NCBI RefSeq assembly: GCF_041821045.1
Contig: NZ_JBGUAW010000011.1
Span: 90,731-154,730 of the forward strand
Length of the DNA: 64,000 nt
DNA from: Thiohalorhabdus sp. Cl-TMA
GTDB lineage: Bacteria; Pseudomonadota; Gammaproteobacteria; Thiohalorhabdales; Thiohalorhabdaceae
Direction: 5' to 3'
The notes under the pieces are model-generated. The model ran no database searches. It saw only the letters and a program-made list of their open reading frames with translations, and had not been told where the DNA came from. Position 1 is the stretch's first letter; each line of letters starts with the position of its first letter. The translations under genes were made by a program, and so were the position numbers. This document shows positions 16,661-25,206 of the stretch, piece after piece.

Positions 16661-18412
16661 CTACTGAACGGCCCGGTAGTAATAGAGCTCGGGCAGGCGC
16701 GAGATGTAGTCGAAGATAGCGCGGGCGAAATCATCGGCGCGGTTGTCGTCCACCCATTCCAGGCTGGCGTCGTCCCCCTCCCGGACCCAGTAGCGCTGCC
16801 GCGCCAGGTCCAGGAGCTCGGCCTTCTCGGCGTCGGTGGCGAACCGCCGCGCACCGGTCAGGAAGACGTAGTCGACAAACTCGCGCAGATCCAAGGAAGC
16901 CAGCGGTGAATAGAGGTCCTCCGTATCCCGCCGGTAGAACAGGCCGTGCTCCCCGGGATATTCCGAGTGATTGCCGTCGTAGGCGCGGTGCTGGAGAAGC
17001 ACCCGCTCGCGCATGGCCTTGTGGTAGTTGGCGAAGCTGAGCGCGTCCATGGGAACGTCCGGCTGCCGGCCGATCTTGTACTCCATGGTCGCCCAGCCCA
17101 TGTTGTCCAGGTACATCTGGCTATAGGACAGGCGGGTCATGCGCCGGAATATGTCGTCGTCAACCTCGCCGCGCTCCGGATAGGCGGACCACTTCAGGCG
17201 GGCAAGGGTGCCGAACAGGTTCTCGTCCACCGCCTGCACCCGCCTGGTGCCGAGCAGGTACTCGCGGGAGAACAGGATCGCCTTGAAGATATCCTCGAAG
17301 GTCTCGGGACCGCTCTTGACGATGGACTCCACCATGGCCAGGCGGTCCTCGGCGCTGCGCCCCGCCATCAGATAGTTGACGATCACCTCCACCACCCGCG
17401 GCATGAAGCGCGGATCGCTGACGATGACGTTGTAGAGGTCGTCACAGTTGGTGATGTAGTACTGGTCGAGGATCACCTGCGGCCGGCTGTTGGCGAAGGG
17501 CGTCTGCACCAGCTCGTAGCCCATGTCCTCGTCGGTGAGGTAGAAGTCCTTGCAGGCGATGCCGCCCTTGCGGGAGTCCTCCTCGGTATCGAACAGCCCG
17601 AGGTAGAGCTCGAAGGCCTCCAGGGCATGGTTCTCGGGGGAGCGCGAAACGCGCCAGCGGCTCAGGGTGGGCAGGTGGCCGCGCACGATCTCCCGGACCG
17701 ACTGGCCGTCGGTGATCTTGCGCTCCAGGGAGGCCATGACGCGCTGGGCGTCGTTGATGTTGGTGCTCTCCATCTCCAGGGCCGGGGAGAACATGATGGT
17801 GTTCGCCAGGAAGTGCGCCATCCACACCGCGAACATGTCCCGGGAGAGCGGATACTCGACGATGCGGGCGAGAGGCTCCTGCTTGGGCAGCCGCTCGTCG
17901 TCGAATCGGTACTTGGCCTGCTCGGGGTCGCGGTTGCCCTGCGCGTCGAGGCCGAAGATTTCCGTCTCCGCGGCTTCGCGGCGCTCCGCCGAGAGCGGCT
18001 CCGACAGGGCCCGGCGGGTCTGCTCGAGGAAATCCTCATGGGCGACGGACGGCTTATCCAGGCCCCGGGACAGGTCGAAGAAGGAGTCGACGGGAACGCC
18101 CCGCCAGAGGGTGCCGAGCAGCTTGTTCGCCACCTGGTACCGCTCCTCCGGAGACAGGCCGTCGAACGCCTTCTGGGTGAGCGGGGCGGCGAAGCCCTTG
18201 GGCCTCAGGTCGGAATCAGAGGGTCCGTCGCTCGGCACGTTCCCCTGGCCGCAGGCCACGAGCCCGAGGCCCATGAGCGCCGCGGCAAAATGCCTGCATG
18301 CGGATCGGAAGGTGGGACGGCTGCGGTAGGCTCGTTCCGGACGTTTCGGCAGACCGGACGCAATACGGGCGGGTGCCCCGGAGCGGACCGGTGGCGGCGC
18401 TTCCCATTCCAT
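16661..18412 (-). CDS. Large predicted lipoprotein paired with the DUF1501 protein
   Basis: This 583-residue protein has a long basic N-region followed by a hydrophobic stretch and lipobox (LMGLGLVAC, Cys54). The ATG at 18412 is backed by AAGGAGC seven bases upstream. The body is helical and acidic, with ILDQYYITNCDDLYNVIVSDPRFMP-like segments (positions about 17410-17470). It occupies the place usually taken by a DUF1800 protein next to DUF1501, but I cannot see the DUF1800 signature, so it is left unnamed. It is probably the first gene of the minus-strand cluster. Confidence 0.72.
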   Translation of the reverse strand: MEWEAPPPVRSGAPARIASGLPKRPERAYRSRPTFRSACRHFAAALMGLGLVACGQGNVPSDGPSDSDLRPKGFAAPLTQKAFDGLSPEERYQVANKLLGTLWRGVPVDSFFDLSRGLDKPSVAHEDFLEQTRRALSEPLSAERREAAETEIFGLDAQGNRDPEQAKYRFDDERLPKQEPLARIVEYPLSRDMFAVWMAHFLANTIMFSPALEMESTNINDAQRVMASLERKITDGQSVREIVRGHLPTLSRWRVSRSPENHALEAFELYLGLFDTEEDSRKGGIACKDFYLTDEDMGYELVQTPFANSRPQVILDQYYITNCDDLYNVIVSDPRFMPRVVEVIVNYLMAGRSAEDRLAMVESIVKSGPETFEDIFKAILFSREYLLGTRRVQAVDENLFGTLARLKWSAYPERGEVDDDIFRRMTRLSYSQMYLDNMGWATMEYKIGRQPDVPMDALSFANYHKAMRERVLLQHRAYDGNHSEYPGEHGLFYRRDTEDLYSPLASLDLREFVDYVFLTGARRFATDAEKAELLDLARQRYWVREGDDASLEWVDDNRADDFARAIFDYISRLPELYYYRAVQ

Positions 18413-18738
18413 CTTTTTGCTCCTTGAGTGCCCGTTCCGCGCGGCTACATGGTGCGGTAACGGTCCCCCCTTTACTCGGAGGAGCGCTGAATTTTCCCAG
18501 CCCGCGGGGCGCCGCGGCGCTGGCTCCGTTTCCCCTCCGGAGCCATGCGCGCCGTGCCGCTACGACGCGGGCAGACTTGCAGGTATTTTTGTAGGCGAAA
18601 CGCTGTCGAAGATCAATGACAGCGCGATGACAAATAGGCCCCCGGAACCGCAAAGATTCTTTTAGACAATTGAGCCGGAACGTTTTTTCGGTCTGCAAAG
18701 GGGCGACAATTTTTTTCGAACCCCCTGGGGGACAAGAG
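18413..18738. promoter_or_regulatory. Divergent intergenic region between lipoprotein and apbE
   Basis: This 326-bp stretch separates two divergent units and must carry both promoters. It is less GC-rich on the apbE side (18590-18730). No convincing -35/-10 pair, operator or RNA could be assigned by eye. Confidence 0.4.
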
Positions 18739-19632
18739 ATGAGCGTTGAAGAGCCGGTCCTGGAGCGCCTCGGGACACTCTGGAAGGCGCGCTTCATGGC
18801 CATGGCCAGCCCTTGCGAGGTGCTGGCGGAAACCGGAGACAGGGAATTGGCCGAGGAGCTGGGCGGTATCGCCGCCGCCGAGGCCTGGCGGATCGAGCGC
18901 GCCTTCAGCCGCTACCGCGACGACAACCTGATCGCCCGCATCAACACCAGCCAAGGCGCGTCCGTGGAGGTGGACACCGAAACCGCCGATCTCCTCGATT
19001 TCGCGGACGAGTGCCACCGGATCAGCGACGGCCTCTTCGACATCACCTCCGGGGTACTGCGCCGCATCTGGCGGTTCGGTCCCGACGCCGAGCCGCCAGG
19101 CGCCGAGCAGATCGCCGCGCTCATGCCGCTGATCGGCTGGCACCGCGTCACGTGGCAGCGGCCTCGGCTGGTGGTGCCGGCCGGCATGGAGATCGATCTC
19201 GGGGGCATCGGCAAGGAGTACGCCGTGGACCGGACCTTTACGCTCCTCGAGGAGCGGACCGAGGTCCCTTTCCTGGTGAACTTCGGCGGCGATCTGCGCG
19301 CCAACCGGGTCCGCAGCGACGAGAGTCCGTGGACCACCGGCATCGAGCACCCGCAAGAGACCCGCACGGCCGTGCAGACCCTTGCGCTGCACCGGGGGGG
19401 CTTGGCCACCAGCGGCGACGTGCGCCGCTCCTTCACCCACCACGGCGTCGTGTACGGCCACATCCTCCATCCGCACACGGGCTGGCCCGTGCCCGACGGC
19501 CCCCGCTCGGTGACCGTCGCCGCCCCCACCTGTACCCAGGCCGGCGTCCTGTCGACGCTCGCCATGCTGCACGGTGCCGACGCGGAGGCCTTCCTCGACG
19601 ACCAGGAGCTGGCCTACTGGAGCGTCCGGTAA
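18739..19632 (+). CDS. apbE: FAD:protein FMN transferase (ApbE)
   Basis: This 297-residue enzyme transfers FMN from FAD to Thr/Ser of target proteins. Visible ApbE features are the early MAMASPCEVLAE strand, ERAFSRYRDDNLIARIN, the GGIGKEYAVDR motif (diglycine then Lys-Glu), LVNFGGDLRAN and the C-terminal HILHPHTGWPVP and LSTLAMLHG metal-site region. No signal peptide or lipobox is seen, unlike most ApbE proteins, so it may act in the cytoplasm before export. It diverges from the DUF3570/DUF4266/TlpA/DUF1501 cluster, with which it is probably functionally linked. Confidence 0.93.
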   Translation: MSVEEPVLERLGTLWKARFMAMASPCEVLAETGDRELAEELGGIAAAEAWRIERAFSRYRDDNLIARINTSQGASVEVDTETADLLDFADECHRISDGLFDITSGVLRRIWRFGPDAEPPGAEQIAALMPLIGWHRVTWQRPRLVVPAGMEIDLGGIGKEYAVDRTFTLLEERTEVPFLVNFGGDLRANRVRSDESPWTTGIEHPQETRTAVQTLALHRGGLATSGDVRRSFTHHGVVYGHILHPHTGWPVPDGPRSVTVAAPTCTQAGVLSTLAMLHGADAEAFLDDQELAYWSVR

Positions 19633-19796
19633 TGACGACCGATCGGGGCGACCCCGAAACGCTTTCAACCGTTCAACCGGATGACGCAACCGGATTCGTC
19701 CAGAAATCCGGCCCGTTCCCGGCGGTTCAGCCAGCCTCCGCCTTGGAGCCGAGGGTCAAGCGCAGGACCAGCACCGCGCCCTTGCCGAAGCCGTAG

Positions 19797-19967
19797 CTGG
19801 TGGTGTGGAAGCGCCGCATCGAGCAATGCCGGCGCGCCCCCGCCTATCCCGCCCAGGCGGGCGTCAGCATTTCCGATATCGCCTCACGCTGGGGCTTTCT
19901 GGACATGTCCCACTTAAGCCGGGCCTCCAAGCGCGCGGTGGGCGCCCCGCCCCGGCGCTACCGGTAG
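19797..19967 (+). pseudogene. Remnant of an AraC-family regulator (C-terminal helix-turn-helix)
   Basis: One frame reads RRIEQCRRAPAYPA, then SISDIASRWGFLDMSHLSRA and SKRAVGAPPRRYR before a stop. This is the second helix-turn-helix of AraC/XylS regulators (compare the usual IALRWGF..SHFSRAFK). An in-frame TAG at 19794 closes it upstream and nothing of the ligand-binding part remains. The surrounding 19633-20028 stretch holds no other gene; a minus-strand tail ending at 19727 (SYGFGKGAVLVLRLTLGS) is too short to call. Confidence 0.75.
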
Positions 19968-20028
19968 CAGATCCTCGCCACCCGTTCGGATAGCCGGCGG
20001 TAAGCGGCGAGCGGGCGTAGCCCCCCGG

Positions 20029-21240
20029 TCAGGCGTCCCCCACCGTCACCGCCGCCGCCTCTCCGGGGCTGGATTCCCGCTCCGCCTCCGCATCCACATG
20101 CGCCAGGAAGCGGGCCCCGGAGGCCAGCACCCCCACGCTCAGCAGTACGCCGGCGGCGCCCACCCAGAAAGGCACATGCGCATTGATGCTCTCCCCGAGC
20201 CTGCCCGCCAGCCAGGGGGCGACCGCGCCGCCGCTGAAGCGGACGAAGTTGTAGGCCGCCGAAGCGACCCCCCGCTCAACGGGCGCCACCTTCATCACGG
20301 TCTCGGTGATCAGGGTGTTGTTGACGCCCATGAAGGCCCCGGCCGCCACCACGCAGGTGGCCAGTACCATCCTGCTGTCCGTCCAGACAGCCATGATCGC
20401 GAGGATCAGTGCCAGTGCGGCCAGGGCGACCAGCAGGGTGACGACGGTGCCGAAGCGCCGCTGCAGCCTGGGCGCCACCACCACGGAGGTGAAGGCCAGC
20501 GCCAGACCCCAGCCGAAGAAGATGAGCCCCACTCCGTGGGCGCCCATATCCAGCGGGAAGGGTGTGAATGCCAGGAGCGAGAAGAAGCCGAAGTTGTAGA
20601 GCAGGGCGGCGACGGCCACCGTAAGCAGTCCCCGGTGGCGCAGCGCACGGAACGGATCCCGGATGGAGGTGACCTGCGTCACCGGGGACGTGGGCGGCAG
20701 CAGGTAGTACGTCACAACCAGGGCCATGGTCATGAGCGCCGCCACGCCGAAGAACGGCCCGCGCCAGGAAATGGCGCCGAGCACCCCGCCGATGAGCGGT
20801 CCCGCGGCGATGCCGACCCCCAGCGCCATCTCGTAGAAGATGACGGATTCCTTCACCGAGCCCCGCGCGGAGCTAACGATCGCGGTGAGCGCCGTGGCAA
20901 TGAACAGCGCGTTGCCGAGGCCCCAGAGGGCGCGGAAGCCGATGACCCCGCCGATGGTGCCCTGCACCCCGGCGAGGCCGGCGCCGGCGATGATTATGAC
21001 GAGTCCGAGCAGCAGGGTCCGCTTGACCCCGAGCCGGCTGGAAACCACCCCGGTAACCAGCATGGACACGCCCATCACCGCCATGTAGCCGGTGAAGAGC
21101 AGCGCCGTCTGGGAGGGCGAGGCCCCCAGGGAGTGGGCAATGGATTTCAGGATCGGGTCCACCAGGCCGATGCCCATGAAGGCGATGATACAGGCGAAGG
21201 CCACCGCGAGTACGGCCCGGGGCTGGCGCCACAAGGTCAC
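20029..21240 (-). CDS. MFS multidrug-type transporter
   Basis: This 403-residue protein has about 12 hydrophobic segments. The loop after TM2 carries SRLGVKRTLL (motif A-like) and the TM5 region GVGIAAGPLIGGVLGAISWRGPF is the motif C typical of DHA1 drug:H+ antiporters. The GTG start overlaps the marR stop by GTGA, so the two are co-translated. The pair suggests an efflux pump controlled by its own repressor; the ligand is unknown. Confidence 0.88.
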   Translation of the reverse strand: MTLWRQPRAVLAVAFACIIAFMGIGLVDPILKSIAHSLGASPSQTALLFTGYMAVMGVSMLVTGVVSSRLGVKRTLLLGLVIIIAGAGLAGVQGTIGGVIGFRALWGLGNALFIATALTAIVSSARGSVKESVIFYEMALGVGIAAGPLIGGVLGAISWRGPFFGVAALMTMALVVTYYLLPPTSPVTQVTSIRDPFRALRHRGLLTVAVAALLYNFGFFSLLAFTPFPLDMGAHGVGLIFFGWGLALAFTSVVVAPRLQRRFGTVVTLLVALAALALILAIMAVWTDSRMVLATCVVAAGAFMGVNNTLITETVMKVAPVERGVASAAYNFVRFSGGAVAPWLAGRLGESINAHVPFWVGAAGVLLSVGVLASGARFLAHVDAEAERESSPGEAAAVTVGDA

Positions 21241-21713
21241 TTTTCCTCCTGTTCATCCGTGCCATGCGGAACCGGGCCGGCCGCATGGAGCAGATTGGTG
21301 AGTGTGTCCAGCGCCGCGCGGATCTGCAGGCGCTCATCCTCGGGGAGCTTCTCGATCAGCGGGGTTATGACCGCGGCCCGGGCCGCGCGCACGTCATCGA
21401 GCAGCCCCCGGCCCCGAGCGGTAAGGGAGATACGCACGGCCCGGGCGTCGTGCGGGTCCGTTCGCCGGTAGACCAGGCCGGCAGCCTCCAGCCGCCGAAC
21501 CTGGGTGGTCATGGTCGGCTGGCTGCAATGGTCGGCTTGCGCCAGGTCGCCGATGCGGGCTGACTGGAGGGCATCGATCTGGGCCAGCAGCCTGGCCTGC
21601 GCCACCGGAAGCGCCAGGTCCGCGTTGCGGGTGGCCCAGCGGTTGAGGCGGGCGATAACGCTCAGCAGCTCCGCGCCCAGCGAGGGATCCGTGCTGTTGT
21701 CTTGGGGAGGCAT
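21237..21713 (-). CDS. MarR-family transcriptional regulator
   Basis: This 158-residue protein is a winged helix: IGDLAQADHCSQPTMTTQVRRLEAAGLV is the recognition helix region and DPHDARAVRISLTARG the wing. MarR proteins usually repress their own operon and release DNA on binding phenolics or drugs. The upstream region (21714-21760) has an AT-rich stretch with ATTTACATTTATTTTC that may hold promoter and operator. It is transcribed with the MFS pump. Confidence 0.9.
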   Translation of the reverse strand: MPPQDNSTDPSLGAELLSVIARLNRWATRNADLALPVAQARLLAQIDALQSARIGDLAQADHCSQPTMTTQVRRLEAAGLVYRRTDPHDARAVRISLTARGRGLLDDVRAARAAVITPLIEKLPEDERLQIRAALDTLTNLLHAAGPVPHGTDEQEEK

Positions 21714-21831
21714 GGCGTCAATTTACATTTATTTTCTATATAAAAAAAACCGGCAATGCTTTCGGGGGGTCACCCGGACCGGACACCAATGGTAGGGTTC
21801 CCGCCGAAACGAATTCGGGGACAGGGCTTCC

Positions 21832-22908
21832 ATGGAGATCCGGATACCGGGCAAACAATGGGTGGCGGGCGCGGCAAGGCGCTCTGGACACCGACTGCCG
21901 GCGGCGCTGGCGGTTCTTGCGGTCCTCGGCCCCGGGTGCGGCACGGAGGTGACGGAGGACGAGGAGACGGAATCCGTCACCCCCGTGGCGCTCGTTACCC
22001 ATGAAACCGATCTGGCGGACTACACCGAGCAGGCGGTCAATGCGCTACCCAGGGAGGACTCGGAGGGCTACCGCCCCCCGGATGCCGGGGAGCAGGCCGC
22101 CTGGGTGGAGGCGGTGGCTCGCTTCGGGGAGGGGAGCATCAAGGACGCCGAGCGTTACCTGCGCGACCGGCTGCCCGCCTACCGGGCCGCCTGGATCGAG
22201 GTCCCGGGGGCGGAGCGCTACGCGGTCCTGGAGCCCCGGGATGCGGCTGACCCGGGCTGGGGCCGCGTGGTCGCCGACCCCGACGGGGAGCGCCCCCTGG
22301 TGCTGGAGGTCCCGCACCCCGATTTCGACCTCCATACCGCCGCGGAGGGGACCACCCTGTTCACGGAGACCGACGCCCGGTTCCTGCTGCTGGCCGGCAC
22401 CCACCGCTGCGCCAACGGTGCCGCCAGTACGTGCGACGGGAAGACTGGGGTCTGCACCGATGACGACAGCTCGGAAGCCTTCCGGGTTTCGGACATGGCC
22501 CACACCGTGGATACCCCCTTCGACCTCGCCCACCGCACCCTGATGCAGGGGGCCTCTGGGCGCATCGCGGTGAGCCTGCACGGCAACGGCCGCTCAAATA
22601 GCTGCGGGGGCCTGTTCCTGAGCGGCGGCATAACGGGCTCCGCGCCACCGCTTGTCGACGACATCGCCGCGGCCATTCCGGGCACCAGCGGCCTGTCCGT
22701 GGACACGGAGGATTCGGCGGCTTCTTGTTCCCTGGTGGGATCCACCAACGTCCAGGGGCGATTCACCAACGGCGCCGACGCGCCCTGCACCCGGAAGGCC
22801 GATACCGCCTCGGGGCGGTTCGTGCACGCCGAACAGAGCCTGGAGATGCGGGAGGACCACGCGGCGGTGCTCGCCGACGCCCTGAAGGCGGCGGTACCGC
22901 GCCGATAG
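21832..22908 (+). CDS. Predicted lipoprotein, function unknown
   Basis: This 358-residue protein has a basic N-region, hydrophobic core and lipobox VLGPGC near residue 36, followed by an acidic linker EVTEDEETES. The mature part contains cysteines in pairs, and histidines in EVPHPDFDLHTAAEG, AGTHRCAN and VSLHGNG. The spaced histidines and acidic residues suggest a metal-dependent hydrolase, possibly acting on peptides or murein, but no family is recognised. It is divergent from marR. Confidence 0.7.
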   Translation: MEIRIPGKQWVAGAARRSGHRLPAALAVLAVLGPGCGTEVTEDEETESVTPVALVTHETDLADYTEQAVNALPREDSEGYRPPDAGEQAAWVEAVARFGEGSIKDAERYLRDRLPAYRAAWIEVPGAERYAVLEPRDAADPGWGRVVADPDGERPLVLEVPHPDFDLHTAAEGTTLFTETDARFLLLAGTHRCANGAASTCDGKTGVCTDDDSSEAFRVSDMAHTVDTPFDLAHRTLMQGASGRIAVSLHGNGRSNSCGGLFLSGGITGSAPPLVDDIAAAIPGTSGLSVDTEDSAASCSLVGSTNVQGRFTNGADAPCTRKADTASGRFVHAEQSLEMREDHAAVLADALKAAVPRR

Positions 22909-22963
22909 GAACGAGCCTCCCCCGGCCCACCGCGCGGGGCAGCAAGCCCGGAGCCCGGGGAAG

Positions 22964-22980
22964 CGTCGGGATTCCCGACG
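22964..22980 (-). terminator. Small hairpin downstream of the DUF779 gene
   Basis: CGTCGGGA pairs with TCCCGACG around one base, immediately after the DUF779 stop on the minus strand and between convergent genes. There is no clear T-run. Confidence 0.35.
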
Positions 22981-22982
22981 AC

Positions 22983-23381
22983 TCAGGACAGATGGGCCTC
23001 GGGTCCGCGTGGCGGATCGCCCTCGCGGGCCAGGGCCGCGCTCTCCTCGTCGGTGTAGAGGCGGGATCGGGTGAGGAAGCGCACGCCTTCGGGAGCCTCC
23101 AGGGAGAACCCGCTGCCGCGGCCGGTCACCACGTCGATGATCAGGTGGGTATGCTGCCAGTACTCGAACTGCGGGCCGCTGATGTAGAAGGGCTCCCCGG
23201 CCACCTCGCCGAGCAGGACGTCCTGCTCCCCCACCTTGAAATCGCCCCGGGGAAAGCACATGGGGGCGCTGCCGTCGCAGCAGCCGCCGGATTGGTGGAA
23301 CAGCAGGGGGCCGTGCATCTCGCGCAGCTGATGGATGAGCTGTTCGGCGGCCTCGGTAGCCGTTACCCGTTGTACCGTCAT
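22983..23381 (-). CDS. DUF779 protein, aldehyde dehydrogenase partner
   Basis: This 132-residue soluble protein carries the DUF779 hallmark HQSGGCCDGSAPMCFP and QFEYWQHTHLIIDVV. DUF779 genes regularly follow NAD-dependent acetaldehyde-type dehydrogenase genes; the cysteine-rich patch suggests a metal site, but the role is unknown. The ATG at 23381 is set by AAGGAGG nine bases upstream. It lies 72 bp after ald on the same strand, with a strong hairpin between them. Confidence 0.88.
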   Translation of the reverse strand: MTVQRVTATEAAEQLIHQLREMHGPLLFHQSGGCCDGSAPMCFPRGDFKVGEQDVLLGEVAGEPFYISGPQFEYWQHTHLIIDVVTGRGSGFSLEAPEGVRFLTRSRLYTDEESAALAREGDPPRGPEAHLS

Positions 23382-23401
23382 GGCCGTTTCCTCCTTCAAG
23401 G

Positions 23402-23429
23402 AGCGGGGGCGGCACCCGCCGCCCCCGCT
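23402..23429 (-). terminator. Hairpin between ald and the DUF779 gene
   Basis: AGCGGGGGCGG and CCGCCCCCGCT form 11-bp perfect arms around a 6-base loop. The lack of a T-run and the position inside the transcription unit suggest attenuation or 3'-end protection of the ald message. Confidence 0.5.
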
Positions 23430-23453
23430 AACCGCTGGTTGGGCCCGTGCGGT

Positions 23454-24974
23454 CTAGAACAGGCCCAGCGCCTTGCTGGAATAGCTCACCAGCAGGTTCT
23501 TGGTCTGCTGATAGTGGTCGAGCATCATCTGGTGGTTCTCCCGGCCGATGCCCGACTGCTTATACCCACCGAAGGCGGCGTGGGCCGGATACTGGTGGTA
23601 GCAGTTGGTCCACACGCGGCCAGCCTGGATGCCCCGTCCCATACGGTAGGCGGTGTTCATGTCGCGGGTCCAGACACCGGCGCCCAGCCCGTACAGGGTA
23701 TCGTTGGAGATCTCCAGGGCGTCGTCCATGTCCTTGAAGCTGGTCACGGAGACCACCGGGCCGAAGATCTCCTCCTGGAAGATCCGCATCCGGTTGTTGC
23801 CCTCGAAGATGGTCGGCCGCACGTAGAAGCCGCCGGCCAGATCGCCCTCGCCCTCGAAGGGCTCGCCGCCGGCCAGCACTTTGGCGCCTTCCTCCTTGCC
23901 GATGGCCAGGTAGGACAGGATCTTCTCCTGCTGGTCGCGGGAGGCCTGGGCCCCCACCTGGGTATCCGTGTCCAGGGGGTTGCCCTGCTTCAGCGCCTGC
24001 GTACGGGCCACGGCGCCTTCCATGAACTGGTCGTAGAAGCGCTCCTGCACCAGTCCCCGGGACGGGCAGGTACAGACCTCGCCCTGGTTGAGGGCGAACA
24101 TGGCAAAGCCTTCCAGGGACTTGTCGGCGAAATCGTCCTGCTCGGAGAAGCAGTCGGAGAAGAAGACGTTGGGCGACTTGCCGCCCAGCTCCAGGGTGAC
24201 CGGGATCAGGTTCTCCGAGGCCGACTGCATGATCAGGCGCCCGGTGGTGGTCTCGCCGGTGAAGGCCAGCTTGGCCACGCGCGGGCTGGTGGCCAGGGGC
24301 TTGCCCGCCTCGGCGCCGAAGCCGTTCACCACGTTGACCACGCCGGCCGGCAGCAGGTCCTGGAGCATCTCCATGAGGAGGAGAATGGAGGCGGGCGTCT
24401 GCTCGGCCGGCTTCAGCACCACGCAGTTACCGGCGGCCAGCGCCGGAGCCAGCTTCCAGGTGGCCATCAGGATCGGGAAGTTCCAGGGGATGATCTGCCC
24501 CACTACCCCGAGCGGCTCCTTGAAGTGGTAGGCCACGGTGTCGTTGTCCAGCTCGCTGATGCCGCCTTCCTGGGCGCGGATGGCGCCGGCGAAATAGCGA
24601 TAGTGGTCGATGGCCAGGGGAATGTCGGCGGCCAGGCACTCGCGCACGGGCTTGCCGTTATCCCAGGTCTCCGCCACCGCCAGCTGCTCCAGATTCGCTT
24701 CCATGCGGTCGGCGATGCGGTTTAGCAGGTTGGCCCGCTCGGCGGGGGAGGTGATGCTCCAGGACGCCTTGGCGGCGTGGGCGGCATCCAGGGCCCGCTC
24801 GACGTCATCGGCGGTGGAGCGCGGAATCTCGCAGAAGGTCTGCCCGGTTACCGGGGTGGGGTTGCCGAAATAGTTGCCCTTCGCCGGCGCCACCCACTCG
24901 CCGCCGATGAAGTTCTCGTAGCGGCTCTTGTAGGAAACGACGGCATCGGCCGATCCAGGTGCCGAGTAGAGCAT
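23454..24974 (-). CDS. NAD-dependent aldehyde dehydrogenase (ExaC/AldB type)
   Basis: This 506-residue enzyme oxidises aldehydes such as acetaldehyde to acids. Visible: [31 protein letters not shown] (cofactor glycine loop), [12 protein letters not shown] (general-base Glu), [11 protein letters not shown] (catalytic Cys) and [12 protein letters not shown] near the end. Length and the EVCTCPSR form match the ExaC/AcoD/AldB subgroup, which is usually under an AcoR-like activator, as found next door. AAGGAGG precedes the ATG. It could also handle C1-related aldehydes here; that is inference. Confidence 0.93.
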   Translation of the reverse strand: MLYSAPGSADAVVSYKSRYENFIGGEWVAPAKGNYFGNPTPVTGQTFCEIPRSTADDVERALDAAHAAKASWSITSPAERANLLNRIADRMEANLEQLAVAETWDNGKPVRECLAADIPLAIDHYRYFAGAIRAQEGGISELDNDTVAYHFKEPLGVVGQIIPWNFPILMATWKLAPALAAGNCVVLKPAEQTPASILLLMEMLQDLLPAGVVNVVNGFGAEAGKPLATSPRVAKLAFTGETTTGRLIMQSASENLIPVTLELGGKSPNVFFSDCFSEQDDFADKSLEGFAMFALNQGEVCTCPSRGLVQERFYDQFMEGAVARTQALKQGNPLDTDTQVGAQASRDQQEKILSYLAIGKEEGAKVLAGGEPFEGEGDLAGGFYVRPTIFEGNNRMRIFQEEIFGPVVSVTSFKDMDDALEISNDTLYGLGAGVWTRDMNTAYRMGRGIQAGRVWTNCYHQYPAHAAFGGYKQSGIGRENHQMMLDHYQQTKNLLVSYSSKALGLF

Positions 24975-25107
24975 GGCTTCTCCTCCTTGGTATTTCAGCT
25001 ATGATGGGGACTTCCGGAACAACCGGGGCAAGAAGCGTTCCAAAGCTTTCGGAACCCGGGAACAACGATCCAATCTCCTGATTTTTCGGGCCCTGAGAAA
25101 GCACCCT

Positions 25108-25122
25108 GCATTCGGTTTGCCG
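25108..25122 (-). promoter_or_regulatory. Candidate sigma-54 promoter of ald
   Basis: On the minus strand CGGCAAACCGAATGC has GG and GC exactly 10 bases apart with partial match to TGGCAC-N5-TTGC. It is weaker than the mxaF element but lies between ald and the sigma-54 activator gene, where one is expected. Confidence 0.4.
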
Positions 25123-25149
25123 ACCGAAGGGCCGCCATGCCGCTTCCAG

Positions 25150-25182
25150 GTGTTGCAAATTGCGATAGCGGCGTTGCGGCAC
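25150..25182. promoter_or_regulatory. Dyad, probable binding site of the AcoR-like activator
   Basis: GTGTTGCAA and TTGCGGCAC are inverted around 15 bases, an imperfect dyad (GTG..GCAA/TTGC..CAC). It lies about 50-85 bp upstream of the predicted ald start and just before the activator gene, so it could serve activation of ald and autoregulation. Confidence 0.45.
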
Positions 25183-25206
25183 GCGACAGCCGGAAGGAGA
25201 GAGGCC

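Noticed and set aside
16661..18412. DUF1800 assignment for the DUF1501 neighbour
   Set aside because: The DUF1800 N-terminal signature is not visible; only the genomic position supports it.
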